Source: Desulfobacteraceae bacterium (GTDB taxonomy: Bacteria; Desulfobacterota; DSM-4660; Desulfatiglandales; Desulfatiglandaceae). From it: a stretch of 5,394 nt of DNA. Numbering within the stretch: the first letter of the stretch is position 1; each line of letters opens with the position of its first letter. The stretch lies in NCBI GenBank assembly GCA_030589225.1, contig JAUUWD010000141.1, positions 1 to 5,394 of the forward strand, written 5' to 3'. Below the pieces are notes generated by a model. It searched no databases. It was not told where the DNA came from and worked only from the letters and a program-made list of their open reading frames with translations. The position numbers and the translations under genes are program-made. Of this stretch, positions 1-5,394 are shown one piece after another.

Positions 1-24
1 ACTTCAAGAAGATTAATCTGCTGG

Positions 25-84
25 CAGCAATTCTAATTATGACTTTCATCTGGCAGGACCGCGGGGTCTCTTTTTAAAGGTCGC
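25..84. repeat. Left arm of a 60-bp inverted repeat
   Basis: The reverse complement of this stretch matches 246-305 at 58 of 60 positions; the differences are at 81 versus 249 and at 42 versus 288. The arms are separated by 161 bp (85-245). Each arm contains CCGCGG and, read outward, the start of a short reading frame MK(V/A)IIRIA. Similarity stops abruptly at base 24 on the outer side. The arms look like two diverged copies of one sequence in opposite orientation. No transposase or recombinase gene is in the window, so the origin (mobile-element ends, inverted duplication or invertible segment) is open. Confidence 0.9.
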
Positions 85-120
85 AAAAACCTGCTTCATT
101 CTATTGAACGGCAGCGTAGC

Positions 121-149
121 CTTGAAATTTGTTATAGGACAGCCCCAAA
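121..149 (+). promoter_or_regulatory. Candidate sigma-32 (heat-shock) promoter
   Basis: CTTGAAA at 121-127 is a full match to the sigma-32 -35 core and is preceded by C. CCCCAAA at 143-149 matches the CCCCA part of the -10 element (consensus CCCCATNT). The gap of 16 bases after CTTGAA is slightly longer than in the E. coli dnaK and groE promoters (about 13-14). A heat-shock promoter is expected ahead of grpE-dnaK, which supports the call. It would leave a leader of more than 300 bases, and it lies in the spacer between the inverted repeat arms. Confidence 0.35.
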
Positions 150-245
150 GGAGAGTCTCCGTTGCAACTGACGCCTTCTCTGCCTGCTCGGAGCTTTTAT
201 TCAAAGCCACGGGGGCGTTCGACAAGCTGTGGAAGAATTTGTCTT

Positions 246-305
246 GCGGCCTTTAAAAAGAGACCCCGCGGTCCTGCCAGATGAAAGCCATAATTAGAAT
301 TGCTG
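246..305. repeat. Right arm of the 60-bp inverted repeat
   Basis: This is the partner of 25-84 (58/60 in reverse complement). The match ends at TTGCTG (300-305), after which the two flanks are unrelated. The two mismatches show that the arms have drifted or arose from non-identical copies, which argues against a simple fold-back assembly artefact. If transcribed from an upstream promoter, the two arms could form a very long RNA hairpin in the grpE leader; this is an inference. Confidence 0.9.
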
Positions 306-400
306 AGGACTTCCCTGAACAGCCTCAAGAACCCCGGCAGAAGTTCCGAACAACTGCCAAATCGAAGCCAAGAAAAGATATGAAAACTTGTCTGAGCACA

Positions 401-429
401 TTGACAAAGCTTTTCCTGATGCTTAAAGT
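401..429 (+). promoter_or_regulatory. Candidate sigma-70 promoter for grpE
   Basis: TTGACA at 401-406 is a perfect -35 hexamer. It is followed by a 17-base spacer and TAAAGT at 424-429, which matches the -10 consensus at four of six positions. Transcription would start near 436, giving a leader of about 48 bases before the grpE GTG. It may provide basal expression alongside a heat-inducible promoter. It was found by eye only. Confidence 0.45.
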
Positions 430-472
430 TCGCATATGTTTGTTATCTGAGAGTAAAATGATCGCGTTTCAC

Positions 473-477
473 AGGAG
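473..477 (+). promoter_or_regulatory. Ribosome binding site deciding the grpE GTG start
   Basis: AGGAG lies six bases before GTG 484. The alternative in-frame ATG at 502 has only a GAGG-like stretch about two bases upstream, which is too close. GTG is therefore the preferred start. Confidence 0.7.
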
Positions 478-483
478 TAGATT

Positions 484-1098
484 GTGGCCCAGGTTGAGGT
501 AATGAAAGCGGAAAGCCTAGAAAAAAAGATTGGAGAGGATTCCCAAGAGGAATTGAAGGAACAACCCGGCGAAAGGGACAAGGAAAATGATAATGAGGAG
601 CGTGAGATCCCTTTAGAGAAAATGACGAAGGGACAAATGCTGAACAAGGTGAAAGAGGTTCAGGAAACTGCAGACAAAAATTTTGATCTTTATGTCCGCT
701 CCCAGGCAGAGATTGATAACTTAAAAAAGAGGTTCCAGAGAGACAAAACGGAGCTGTGCAAGTTTTCAAACGAATCACTGATAAAAAAACTGTTGTCCGT
801 AGGGGATAACCTCGAAAAGGCCATTGCCCATTCAGAGAATGACAACTCACTCGATGCTCTCAGAGAAGGTGTGGAATTGACGTTGAAGGGGTTGATGGAT
901 ACCCTGGAAAGAGAGGGGTTGGAATCAGTAAAAGCTCTGGGTGAGTTCTTTGACCCCAATTTTCATGAGGCAGTTTCAGAGCTGCAAGATAACTCGGCGA
1001 AACCGGGCACGGTCATTCAGGAACTTCAAAAAGGGTACATTCTCAATCACAGGCTCATTCGACCCGCTATGGTTATTGTGAGCAAAAATGATGAATAG
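484..1098 (+). CDS. grpE: GrpE, nucleotide exchange factor for DnaK
   Basis: GrpE is a cytoplasmic homodimer that drives ADP release from DnaK, resetting the chaperone cycle; in some bacteria it also acts as a thermosensor. The 204-residue product has the family layout. A charged, Glu/Lys-rich, poorly conserved N-terminus spans about 1-50. A long coiled-coil dimer helix covers about 50-115, with the signature RSQAEIDNLKKRFQRDK (72-88) and LLSVGDNLEKAI (103-114). The C-terminal beta-wing domain carries FDPNFHEAV (156-164) and the terminal signature from GTVIQELQKGYILNHR (175-190) to RPAMVIVSK (193-201). Length is normal for the family. The start is GTG, chosen for its AGGAG box; ATG 502 would shorten the protein by six residues. 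The gene lies 81 bases before dnaK, its functional partner, and is probably co-transcribed with it. Identification is secure. Confidence 0.97.
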   Translation: MAQVEVMKAESLEKKIGEDSQEELKEQPGERDKENDNEEREIPLEKMTKGQMLNKVKEVQETADKNFDLYVRSQAEIDNLKKRFQRDKTELCKFSNESLIKKLLSVGDNLEKAIAHSENDNSLDALREGVELTLKGLMDTLEREGLESVKALGEFFDPNFHEAVSELQDNSAKPGTVIQELQKGYILNHRLIRPAMVIVSKNDE

Positions 1099-1164
1099 AT
1101 TATTGAGGCCGGGTATTGGGCCTAAAAAATATTTTAAAAGCTATCAAGAAAAAAGCTGTGGCTT

Positions 1165-1172
1165 TAAGGAGG
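1165..1172 (+). promoter_or_regulatory. Strong ribosome binding site of dnaK
   Basis: TAAGGAGG is an extended anti-16S match located seven bases before the dnaK ATG at 1180. It fits a highly expressed chaperone. The 81-base grpE-dnaK gap otherwise contains only a weak 5-bp stem (1106-1110/1119-1123) followed by A-rich sequence, not a terminator. Confidence 0.85.
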
Positions 1173-1179
1173 CAAAAAA

Positions 1180-3090
1180 ATGGGAAAACTAATAGGCATT
1201 GATTTAGGAACAACCAATTCGTGTGTTGCTGTAATGGAGGGCGGAGATCCTGTTGTAATTGCCAATGCAGAAGGAAGCAGGACAACCCCTTCCATAGTTG
1301 CCTTTACCGATAGAGGAGAGAGGCTGGTGGGCCAGACCGCGAAGAGGCAGGCCGTTACCAACCCTGAAAATACTGTCTTTGCGGTCAAGAGACTTATTGG
1401 TCGAAAGTACGATTCATCTGAGGTGCAAAGTGATATCAAGATCCTTCCCTACAAGATTAGTAAGGCATCCAATGGGGATGCAAGTGTTTCAGTCAGGGGG
1501 AAAGATTACAGCCCCGCTGAAATATCTGCCATGATACTTCAGAAGATGAGAGAGACAGCAGAGGATTATCTTGGGGAAAAAATAACAGAAGCCGTGATCA
1601 CTGTGCCCGCCTATTTCAATGACAGCCAGAGACAGGCTACCAAGGATGCCGGGCGTATTGCCGGCCTGAAAGTAGAAAGGATTATAAATGAGCCGACAGC
1701 GGCATCCCTCGCCTTTGGGCTGGACAAAAAGGGAGACCGAAAGATTGCGGTATTTGACCTGGGAGGCGGCACCTTTGATATATCAATTCTTGAAATAGGC
1801 GATGGTGTTTTTGAGGTCAAGTCGACCCACGGTGATACACATCTTGGCGGCGAGGATTTTGACCTTCGCATCATCGAATATCTGGCAGATGAATTCAAGA
1901 AAGACCAGGGCATTGATCTCCGAAATGACAAAATGGCCCTTCAAAGGTTAAAAGAAGGAGCGGAGAAGGCTAAGGTAGAGCTTTCCGGCTCAATGGAGAC
2001 GGACGTCAATCTTCCATTTATAACAGCGGACGCCAGTGGCCCCAAGCACCTCAATATCAAATTGACCCGTGCCAAGTTAGAGGCCTTGGTGGATGATCTG
2101 ATTGAAAAAGTGGTAGGGCCGTGCAACACAGCATTGAAAGATTCCGGCCTCAAAACCAGTGAAATTGACGAAGTGATCCTGGTTGGTGGCATGACCCGAA
2201 TGCCCAAGGTGCAGGCAAAGGTCAAAGAAATTTTCGGCAAAGAACCCAGCAAAGGCGTGAATCCTGATGAGGTTGTTGCCGTCGGTGCGGCCATTCAAGG
2301 TGGCGTATTAACGGGTGATGTTAAGGACGTACTTCTTCTGGATGTAACACCGCTTTCCCTCGGTATTGAAACCCTTGGTGGTGTTTCCACCAAGCTGATC
2401 GAAAAAAATACAACTATCCCTACAAAAAAGAGCCAAATTTTTTCAACTGCAGCCGATAATCAACCGGCTGTTGAGATCCATGTGCTCCAGGGAGAGCGTG
2501 AGATGGCTGGGGGTAACAAGACACTCGGACGGTTTCAGTTAGTGGGTATTCCCTCTGCCCCCCGGGGTATGCCCCAGATTGAGGTGACTTTTGACATTGA
2601 TGCCAATGGAATCGTGAGCGTCTCTGCCAAAGACATGGGAACTGGCAAAGAGCAATCCATTAAGATCACTGCCTCAAGTGGGCTGAGTGAGGAGGAGATA
2701 GATAGTCTTATAAAAGACGCGGAAATGCACGCTGAGGAAGACAAGAAGAAGCGGGAACTTATAGATGCCCGTAACATGGCTGACTCCATGATCTATACCA
2801 CTGAGAAGTCTATAAAAGAGGCCGGGGACAAGGTGGATGAAGCTACTAAAGGGAATATCAATCAGGCGATTGAAAACCTGAAAAAGGCCATGGAAGGGGA
2901 TGATACAGAGGAAATTAAAAGGCTGACTGACGAATTGACCCAGGCATCCCACAAACTGGCAGAGGCCATATATGCTCAGGCGAGCCAACAGCAGGCGCAG
3001 GCTGAAGGAACTACTGGTGCTGAATCAGCTGCTGGCGCTGAAAAAGATGAAGATGTAGTGGATGCTGATTTCGAAGAAGTGAAAAAGTAA
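1180..3090 (+). CDS. dnaK: DnaK, Hsp70 chaperone
   Basis: DnaK is the cytoplasmic ATP-dependent Hsp70 that binds exposed hydrophobic segments of client proteins, working with DnaJ and GrpE. The 636-residue product is full length (E. coli DnaK is 638). The nucleotide-binding domain covers about 1-383, with phosphate-1 motif [18 protein letters not shown] (5-22), the catalytic-type Lys70 in [21 protein letters not shown] (140-153), phosphate-2 motif [15 protein letters not shown] (191-205) with Thr198 equivalent to the E. coli autophosphorylated Thr199, and the adenosine motif [10 protein letters not shown] (333-342). The conserved interdomain linker [12 protein letters not shown] is at 384-395. 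The beta-sandwich substrate domain runs to about 500 and the helical lid to about 600. A Gln/Ala/Gly-rich tail ends in [13 protein letters not shown], the usual bacterial terminus. No key residue is missing. It is preceded by grpE and overlaps the next gene by one base. dnaJ is not the next gene, unlike in many genomes. Confidence 0.99.
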   Translation: MGKLIGIDLGTTNSCVAVMEGGDPVVIANAEGSRTTPSIVAFTDRGERLVGQTAKRQAVTNPENTVFAVKRLIGRKYDSSEVQSDIKILPYKISKASNGDASVSVRGKDYSPAEISAMILQKMRETAEDYLGEKITEAVITVPAYFNDSQRQATKDAGRIAGLKVERIINEPTAASLAFGLDKKGDRKIAVFDLGGGTFDISILEIGDGVFEVKSTHGDTHLGGEDFDLRIIEYLADEFKKDQGIDLRNDKMALQRLKEGAEKAKVELSGSMETDVNLPFITADASGPKHLNIKLTRAKLEALVDDLIEKVVGPCNTALKDSGLKTSEIDEVILVGGMTRMPKVQAKVKEIFGKEPSKGVNPDEVVAVGAAIQGGVLTGDVKDVLLLDVTPLSLGIETLGGVSTKLIEKNTTIPTKKSQIFSTAADNQPAVEIHVLQGEREMAGGNKTLGRFQLVGIPSAPRGMPQIEVTFDIDANGIVSVSAKDMGTGKEQSIKITASSGLSEEEIDSLIKDAEMHAEEDKKKRELIDARNMADSMIYTTEKSIKEAGDKVDEATKGNINQAIENLKKAMEGDDTEEIKRLTDELTQASHKLAEAIYAQASQQQAQAEGTTGAESAAGAEKDEDVVDADFEEVKK

Positions 3091-5042
3091 TGTTTAGATC
3101 TATTCCTTTGACTAAGGCTATCCTGGCTCTAATGTTAGGGGTAGCCTTTTTTTTCACCGCCTGCCAACCGAGAATTCCTTTGGAAAAAGAGGTTATGAAG
3201 GAGGCCCCGCCTGACCATTTTGCCCTTGCCGAGGACTACTGGCAGAGGGGGGAATTTGATAAGGCACTTGATGCATATGGGGCTTATCTAAAACAATATC
3301 CCAGAGACAAAAATTCGGCCTTAGCCCTGCACCGCATGGCAGAGATATATTCGCAAACCGAGCAATACGAAAAAGCCCTGGACCTTCTGAGGAAAATTTC
3401 CCGGCAATTCCCCTATTACACCGATTTAGCCTCTGTACACTATCAAATTGCCAGCCACCTTTTTTCCCTAAATGAGTACAGGGACTCGGTGGATGAGTGT
3501 CTCAAATGGTTTGAGGAATTCCCCTGGCATTCGTTAAAGGGGGACGTGTCTGTGCTCATGGGTAATAATCTTAAGGCACTAAGTGATAACTCCGGGGCTT
3601 TTAGATGGTGGCTTAGGGCGGAATCGGAGCTGGTGGATGATCTCAAAAGGCAGGCAGAGCTCAACGAAAAACTGGAGGATATAATAAGGACCATCGAGAT
3701 AGGAGAACTCGAAGAGTTGGCAGAAATTGCTGCAGAAACTGATTATGCACCAAAGGTTTACCACAGGATGGCAGCCCTTTATTTAGAACAGAATGAACTT
3801 GAAAAGTCGCAGAATGCAGCTATGGACTTGATCCGATCTACCCCGGAGCAATATTGGGTTTCGGCAGGAAGGCAGTTTTTGGAGAGTATCCAGGAGGAGC
3901 TTTCTGTCAAAAAAGGTGTGTTGGGCTGTCTCCTTCCCCTCAGTGGCCCTTTTGCCATCTACGGACAGGAAGTACTGAACGGAATTGAGCTTGGAATGGG
4001 AATGTTCAACGAAACAGGGGATGCTCCTGATCTTGAACTGGTAATTAAGGATACCAAAGGCGATCCGGAACTTGCACTAACCGGTCTGGAAGACCTGGCT
4101 AATAATGAAAAAGTGATTGCTGTTATTGGACCCCTTTCCAGCAGGGCAGCCACGGCTTCAGCAAAGAAAGCCCAGACACTGGGAGTCCCGATGATTACCT
4201 TTACACAGAAGGAAGGTATTACTGAAGAGGGAGCCATGGTGTTTCGTAATTTCTTGACGCCATCACGCGAGGTAGACAAGCTTCTCGATGTAGCGATACG
4301 TCACATGGGTCTTAAGCGTTTTGCCATCCTTTATCCGGATAATTCCTATGGCAAGTTTTTTTTAAATACCTTCTGGGACAGAATAGAGGAGATGGGCGGA
4401 ATGGTGACGGCCGTGGAGCCCTACAAGGCAGATGAGACAGATTTTGCCGAACAAATCAAAAAGATGACAGGCCTTTACTATCCAAGGCCCGAATCTTTGA
4501 CGCTGAAGCTCCTGGCCATGAGGACGCCTGAAGAAGAGGAAAGCATAATATTTCCAGAGAAACCCCAACCTATTATCGATTTTGACATGGTTTTTATACC
4601 GGACAATTTTCAGAGAGTGGCTATGATTGCCCCCCAACTGGCATATTATGACGTCCTGGATGTCCTTTTGGCGGGAACAAGCGCCTGGCAGTCTCCCCAC
4701 TTGATAGAGACGGCTGGAGATTATGTCCAGGGTGCCATTTTTTCATCAGGGTATTTTAAAGGTCTCGGTGATGCGGGGGTGAATTCCTTTGTGGAAGAGT
4801 ATAAGGCAAATTTTGATGCTGCGCCCGGGATCCTGGCTGCCACCGGATATGACACCATCAAATATTTGATGGAGGTAATTGCAGATGAGGACGTTCGAAC
4901 GAGAAGGACCCTGAAGGAGGCACTCCTTTATTACTATTTCGATGGCGTTACTGGAAGTATATCATTTGATTCCCATGGTGAGGTGGAAAAGGAATCACTT
5001 CTTTTGACTATTTCGGGCAATCATTTCAGCGTGTTCCGTTAA
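3090..5042 (+). CDS. LpoA-like lipoprotein: TPR-type repeats plus periplasmic binding fold (penicillin-binding protein activator family)
   Basis: The 650-residue product starts with a lipoprotein signal: a basic N-terminus, a hydrophobic core (about 9-22) and lipobox FFTAC with Cys25. Gln at +2 rather than Asp suggests outer-membrane sorting. Residues 43-260 are helical TPR-like repeats (about 44-71, 78-108, 113-145 and 222-252), recognisable by the pattern A-x-x-Y/L ... EYxKALDxL ... FP. Residues about 274-650 form a type-I periplasmic binding fold like Leu/Ile/Val-binding proteins: GVLGCLLPLSGPFAIYGQEV (276-295), VIGPLSSRAATASAKKA (345-361), VPMITFT (366-372) and FAILYPDNSYGKFF (411-424). 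This architecture matches LpoA, the outer-membrane activator of penicillin-binding protein PBP1A in gammaproteobacteria. Activation of a peptidoglycan synthase is an inference here; a role in ligand sensing or transport is possible. The ATG shares its A with the dnaK stop TAATG, and only a weak purine stretch (GAAGAAG, 3073-3079) precedes it, so translational coupling to dnaK is likely. The next Met lies inside the signal core. Confidence 0.85.
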   Translation: MFRSIPLTKAILALMLGVAFFFTACQPRIPLEKEVMKEAPPDHFALAEDYWQRGEFDKALDAYGAYLKQYPRDKNSALALHRMAEIYSQTEQYEKALDLLRKISRQFPYYTDLASVHYQIASHLFSLNEYRDSVDECLKWFEEFPWHSLKGDVSVLMGNNLKALSDNSGAFRWWLRAESELVDDLKRQAELNEKLEDIIRTIEIGELEELAEIAAETDYAPKVYHRMAALYLEQNELEKSQNAAMDLIRSTPEQYWVSAGRQFLESIQEELSVKKGVLGCLLPLSGPFAIYGQEVLNGIELGMGMFNETGDAPDLELVIKDTKGDPELALTGLEDLANNEKVIAVIGPLSSRAATASAKKAQTLGVPMITFTQKEGITEEGAMVFRNFLTPSREVDKLLDVAIRHMGLKRFAILYPDNSYGKFFLNTFWDRIEEMGGMVTAVEPYKADETDFAEQIKKMTGLYYPRPESLTLKLLAMRTPEEEESIIFPEKPQPIIDFDMVFIPDNFQRVAMIAPQLAYYDVLDVLLAGTSAWQSPHLIETAGDYVQGAIFSSGYFKGLGDAGVNSFVEEYKANFDAAPGILAATGYDTIKYLMEVIADEDVRTRRTLKEALLYYYFDGVTGSISFDSHGEVEKESLLLTISGNHFSVFR

Positions 5043-5082
5043 TCCGTTGATTGGTTGAGTACTTGAATTCGCACGTCAACTA

Positions 5083-5101
5083 CCACCCCTAAAAGGGGTG
5101 G
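5083..5101. repeat. Hairpin resembling an IS200/IS605-type subterminal palindrome
   Basis: An 8-bp perfect stem CCACCCCT/AGGGGTGG closes a three-base AAA loop. Its context, CAACTA before the stem and GCTTG after it, resembles from memory the palindromic ends of IS200/IS605 and TnpB elements, which lack terminal inverted repeats and are recognised as single-stranded hairpins. No tnpA or tnpB gene is present, so at most this is a remnant or a small non-autonomous copy. It could also stabilise the 3' end of the operon mRNA. No T-run follows, so it is a poor intrinsic terminator. Confidence 0.45.
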
Positions 5102-5111
5102 CTTGAATAGT

Positions 5112-5126
5112 GACCCTAAAAGGGTC
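5112..5126. repeat. Second, related hairpin
   Basis: A 6-bp stem GACCCT/AGGGTC closes an AAA loop, 10 bases after the first hairpin. Both share the core CCCTAAAAGGG, so they look like two versions of one motif. No T-run follows. It may belong to the same element end as the first hairpin or act with it in RNA 3'-end processing. Confidence 0.5.
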
Positions 5127-5265
5127 CAAATATGTAAATAAAATGAATTCGAATAACAAATGCTAAAAAATATATGTCCACCCATTAATTCAAACGCAGC
5201 CTACACTGGTGAAGATGCACCCTGGGAAAAAGAGTAAGTACTCAATATGGCAGGGCTGTATTAGG

Positions 5266-5300
5266 GAAATCCCCCTCAATCCCCCTTTGCAAAAGGGGGA
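5266..5300. repeat. Dispersed-type CCCCC/GGGGG repeat with hairpin
   Basis: Two CCCCCT units (5271-5276 and 5281-5286) are followed by an 8-bp stem CCCCCTTT/AAAGGGGG (5281-5288/5292-5299) with a GCA loop, preceded by GAAAT. Intergenic repeats of the form AAATCCCCC..AATCCCCCTTT..AAAGGGGGA are common in many Desulfobacterota and some other environmental genomes; this rests on recall, not on a search. It is probably a non-autonomous mobile or REP-like repeat. No T-run follows the stem on either strand. Confidence 0.55.
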
Positions 5301-5394
5301 AGAAGTCGGAATACCCAGACTAATTGAGAAGTTACGAAAAAGATAAATAACTGATCGTTTTGGAAAACATTTTGACATTGGGGTTTTGTATTTT

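Larger units (their letters stand above)
1..483. other. Non-coding region upstream of grpE; no hrcA or CIRCE seen
   Basis: No reading frame here has convincing protein character. The stretch holds the inverted repeat (25-84/246-305), two promoter candidates and the grpE ribosome site. hrcA, which often precedes grpE, is absent, and no CIRCE operator (TTAGCACTC-N9-GAGTGCTAA) is visible. A 35-codon stop-bounded frame at 319-426 ending in RYENLSEHIDKAFPDA looks somewhat protein-like and could be the tail of a decayed gene, but it is not recognised. Confidence 0.6.
5055..5245. repeat. Possible small element bounded by 10-bp inverted repeats
   Basis: TTGAGTACTT (5055-5064) and AAGTACTCAA (5236-5245) are perfect inverted repeats 171 bases apart that enclose the two hairpins. 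They could be the ends of a 191-bp non-coding mobile element. The core AGTACT is itself palindromic, which raises the chance of coincidence, and no clear target-site duplication is visible. Confidence 0.25.
5043..5394. other. Non-coding, repeat-rich region after the operon
   Basis: No supported gene occurs in these 352 bases. They hold two tandem hairpins (5083-5126), a short direct repeat TGAATTCG (5064-5071 and 5144-5151), a 10-bp inverted repeat (5055-5064/5236-5245) and a dispersed-type repeat (5266-5300). No stem is followed by a T-run, so no classical intrinsic terminator is seen after the lipoprotein gene. Confidence 0.7.

Noticed and set aside
46..252. 68-codon open frame on the minus strand spanning the repeat spacer
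   Set aside because: It has no suitable start codon or ribosome site and no recognisable motif. An open stretch of this length is not rare by chance.
1..483. CIRCE operator (HrcA site) ahead of grpE
   Set aside because: No TTAGCACTC/GAGTGCTAA pair is present in the upstream region.
281..502. 73-codon + strand frame starting inside the right repeat arm
   Set aside because: It has no ribosome site, an unnatural composition toward its end, and it overlaps the promoter candidate and the start of grpE. Only its first residues are shared with the left arm.
443..850. 135-codon minus-strand frame opposite grpE
   Set aside because: It is an antisense shadow of grpE, whose + strand product carries all family signatures.
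1106..1123. Stem AGGCC/GGCCT in the grpE-dnaK gap as a terminator or regulatory hairpin
   Set aside because: It has only five base pairs with an eight-base loop and is followed by A-rich sequence, not T-rich.
4362..4700. 112-codon minus-strand frame opposite the lipoprotein gene
   Set aside because: It is an antisense shadow within a well-supported coding region and has no family features.
5372..5377. TTGACA near the window end as a promoter
   Set aside because: A -10 box at normal spacing would fall just outside the window, so only half of the element can be seen.
5190..5378. 62-codon minus-strand frame in the downstream region
   Set aside because: It runs through the CCCCC/GGGGG repeat, has no clear ribosome site, and its residues simply reflect the repeat.

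Overview
The window carries a grpE–dnaK heat-shock gene pair followed, with a one-base overlap, by a large lipoprotein gene of the penicillin-binding-protein-activator (LpoA-like) type. All three genes are on the + strand and probably form one operon. Protein style, moderate GC, a Gram-negative type DnaK ending in VVDADFEEV, an outer-membrane-type lipoprotein and the CCCCC/GGGGG dispersed repeat downstream all fit a Gram-negative bacterium, most likely a Desulfobacterota (deltaproteobacterial) lineage. The lineage is an inference; no rRNA or other firm marker is present.

Layout. Bases 1-483 hold no convincing gene. Their main structure is a 60-bp, nearly perfect inverted repeat (25-84 and 246-305, 58 of 60 positions matching) around a 161-bp spacer. 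The spacer contains a sigma-32-like promoter match (CTTGAAA ... CCCCAAA). Nearer to grpE is a sigma-70-like candidate (TTGACA-N17-TAAAGT, 401-429). grpE (484-1098) starts at GTG behind an AGGAG box. An 81-base gap with a strong TAAGGAGG ribosome site leads to dnaK (1180-3090). The lipoprotein gene (3090-5042) starts on the last base of the dnaK stop codon. Bases 5043-5394 are non-coding and repeat-rich: two adjacent hairpins with the same AAA loop, resembling the end of an IS200/IS605-type element, a 10-bp inverted repeat around them, and a dispersed-type repeat at 5266-5300.

How the genes work together. GrpE is the nucleotide exchange factor for DnaK, so the first two genes form a functional pair in cytoplasmic protein folding. 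dnaJ does not follow dnaK here, and neither hrcA nor a CIRCE operator is seen upstream, so control by a heat-shock sigma factor is more likely than control by HrcA. The third gene product should sit in the outer membrane facing the periplasm. Its tight overlap with dnaK suggests co-expression of an envelope or cell-wall factor with the chaperones.

I found no clearly new multi-gene system. The most unusual elements are the long inverted repeat enclosing a candidate promoter, and the translational overlap of dnaK with the LpoA-like gene.
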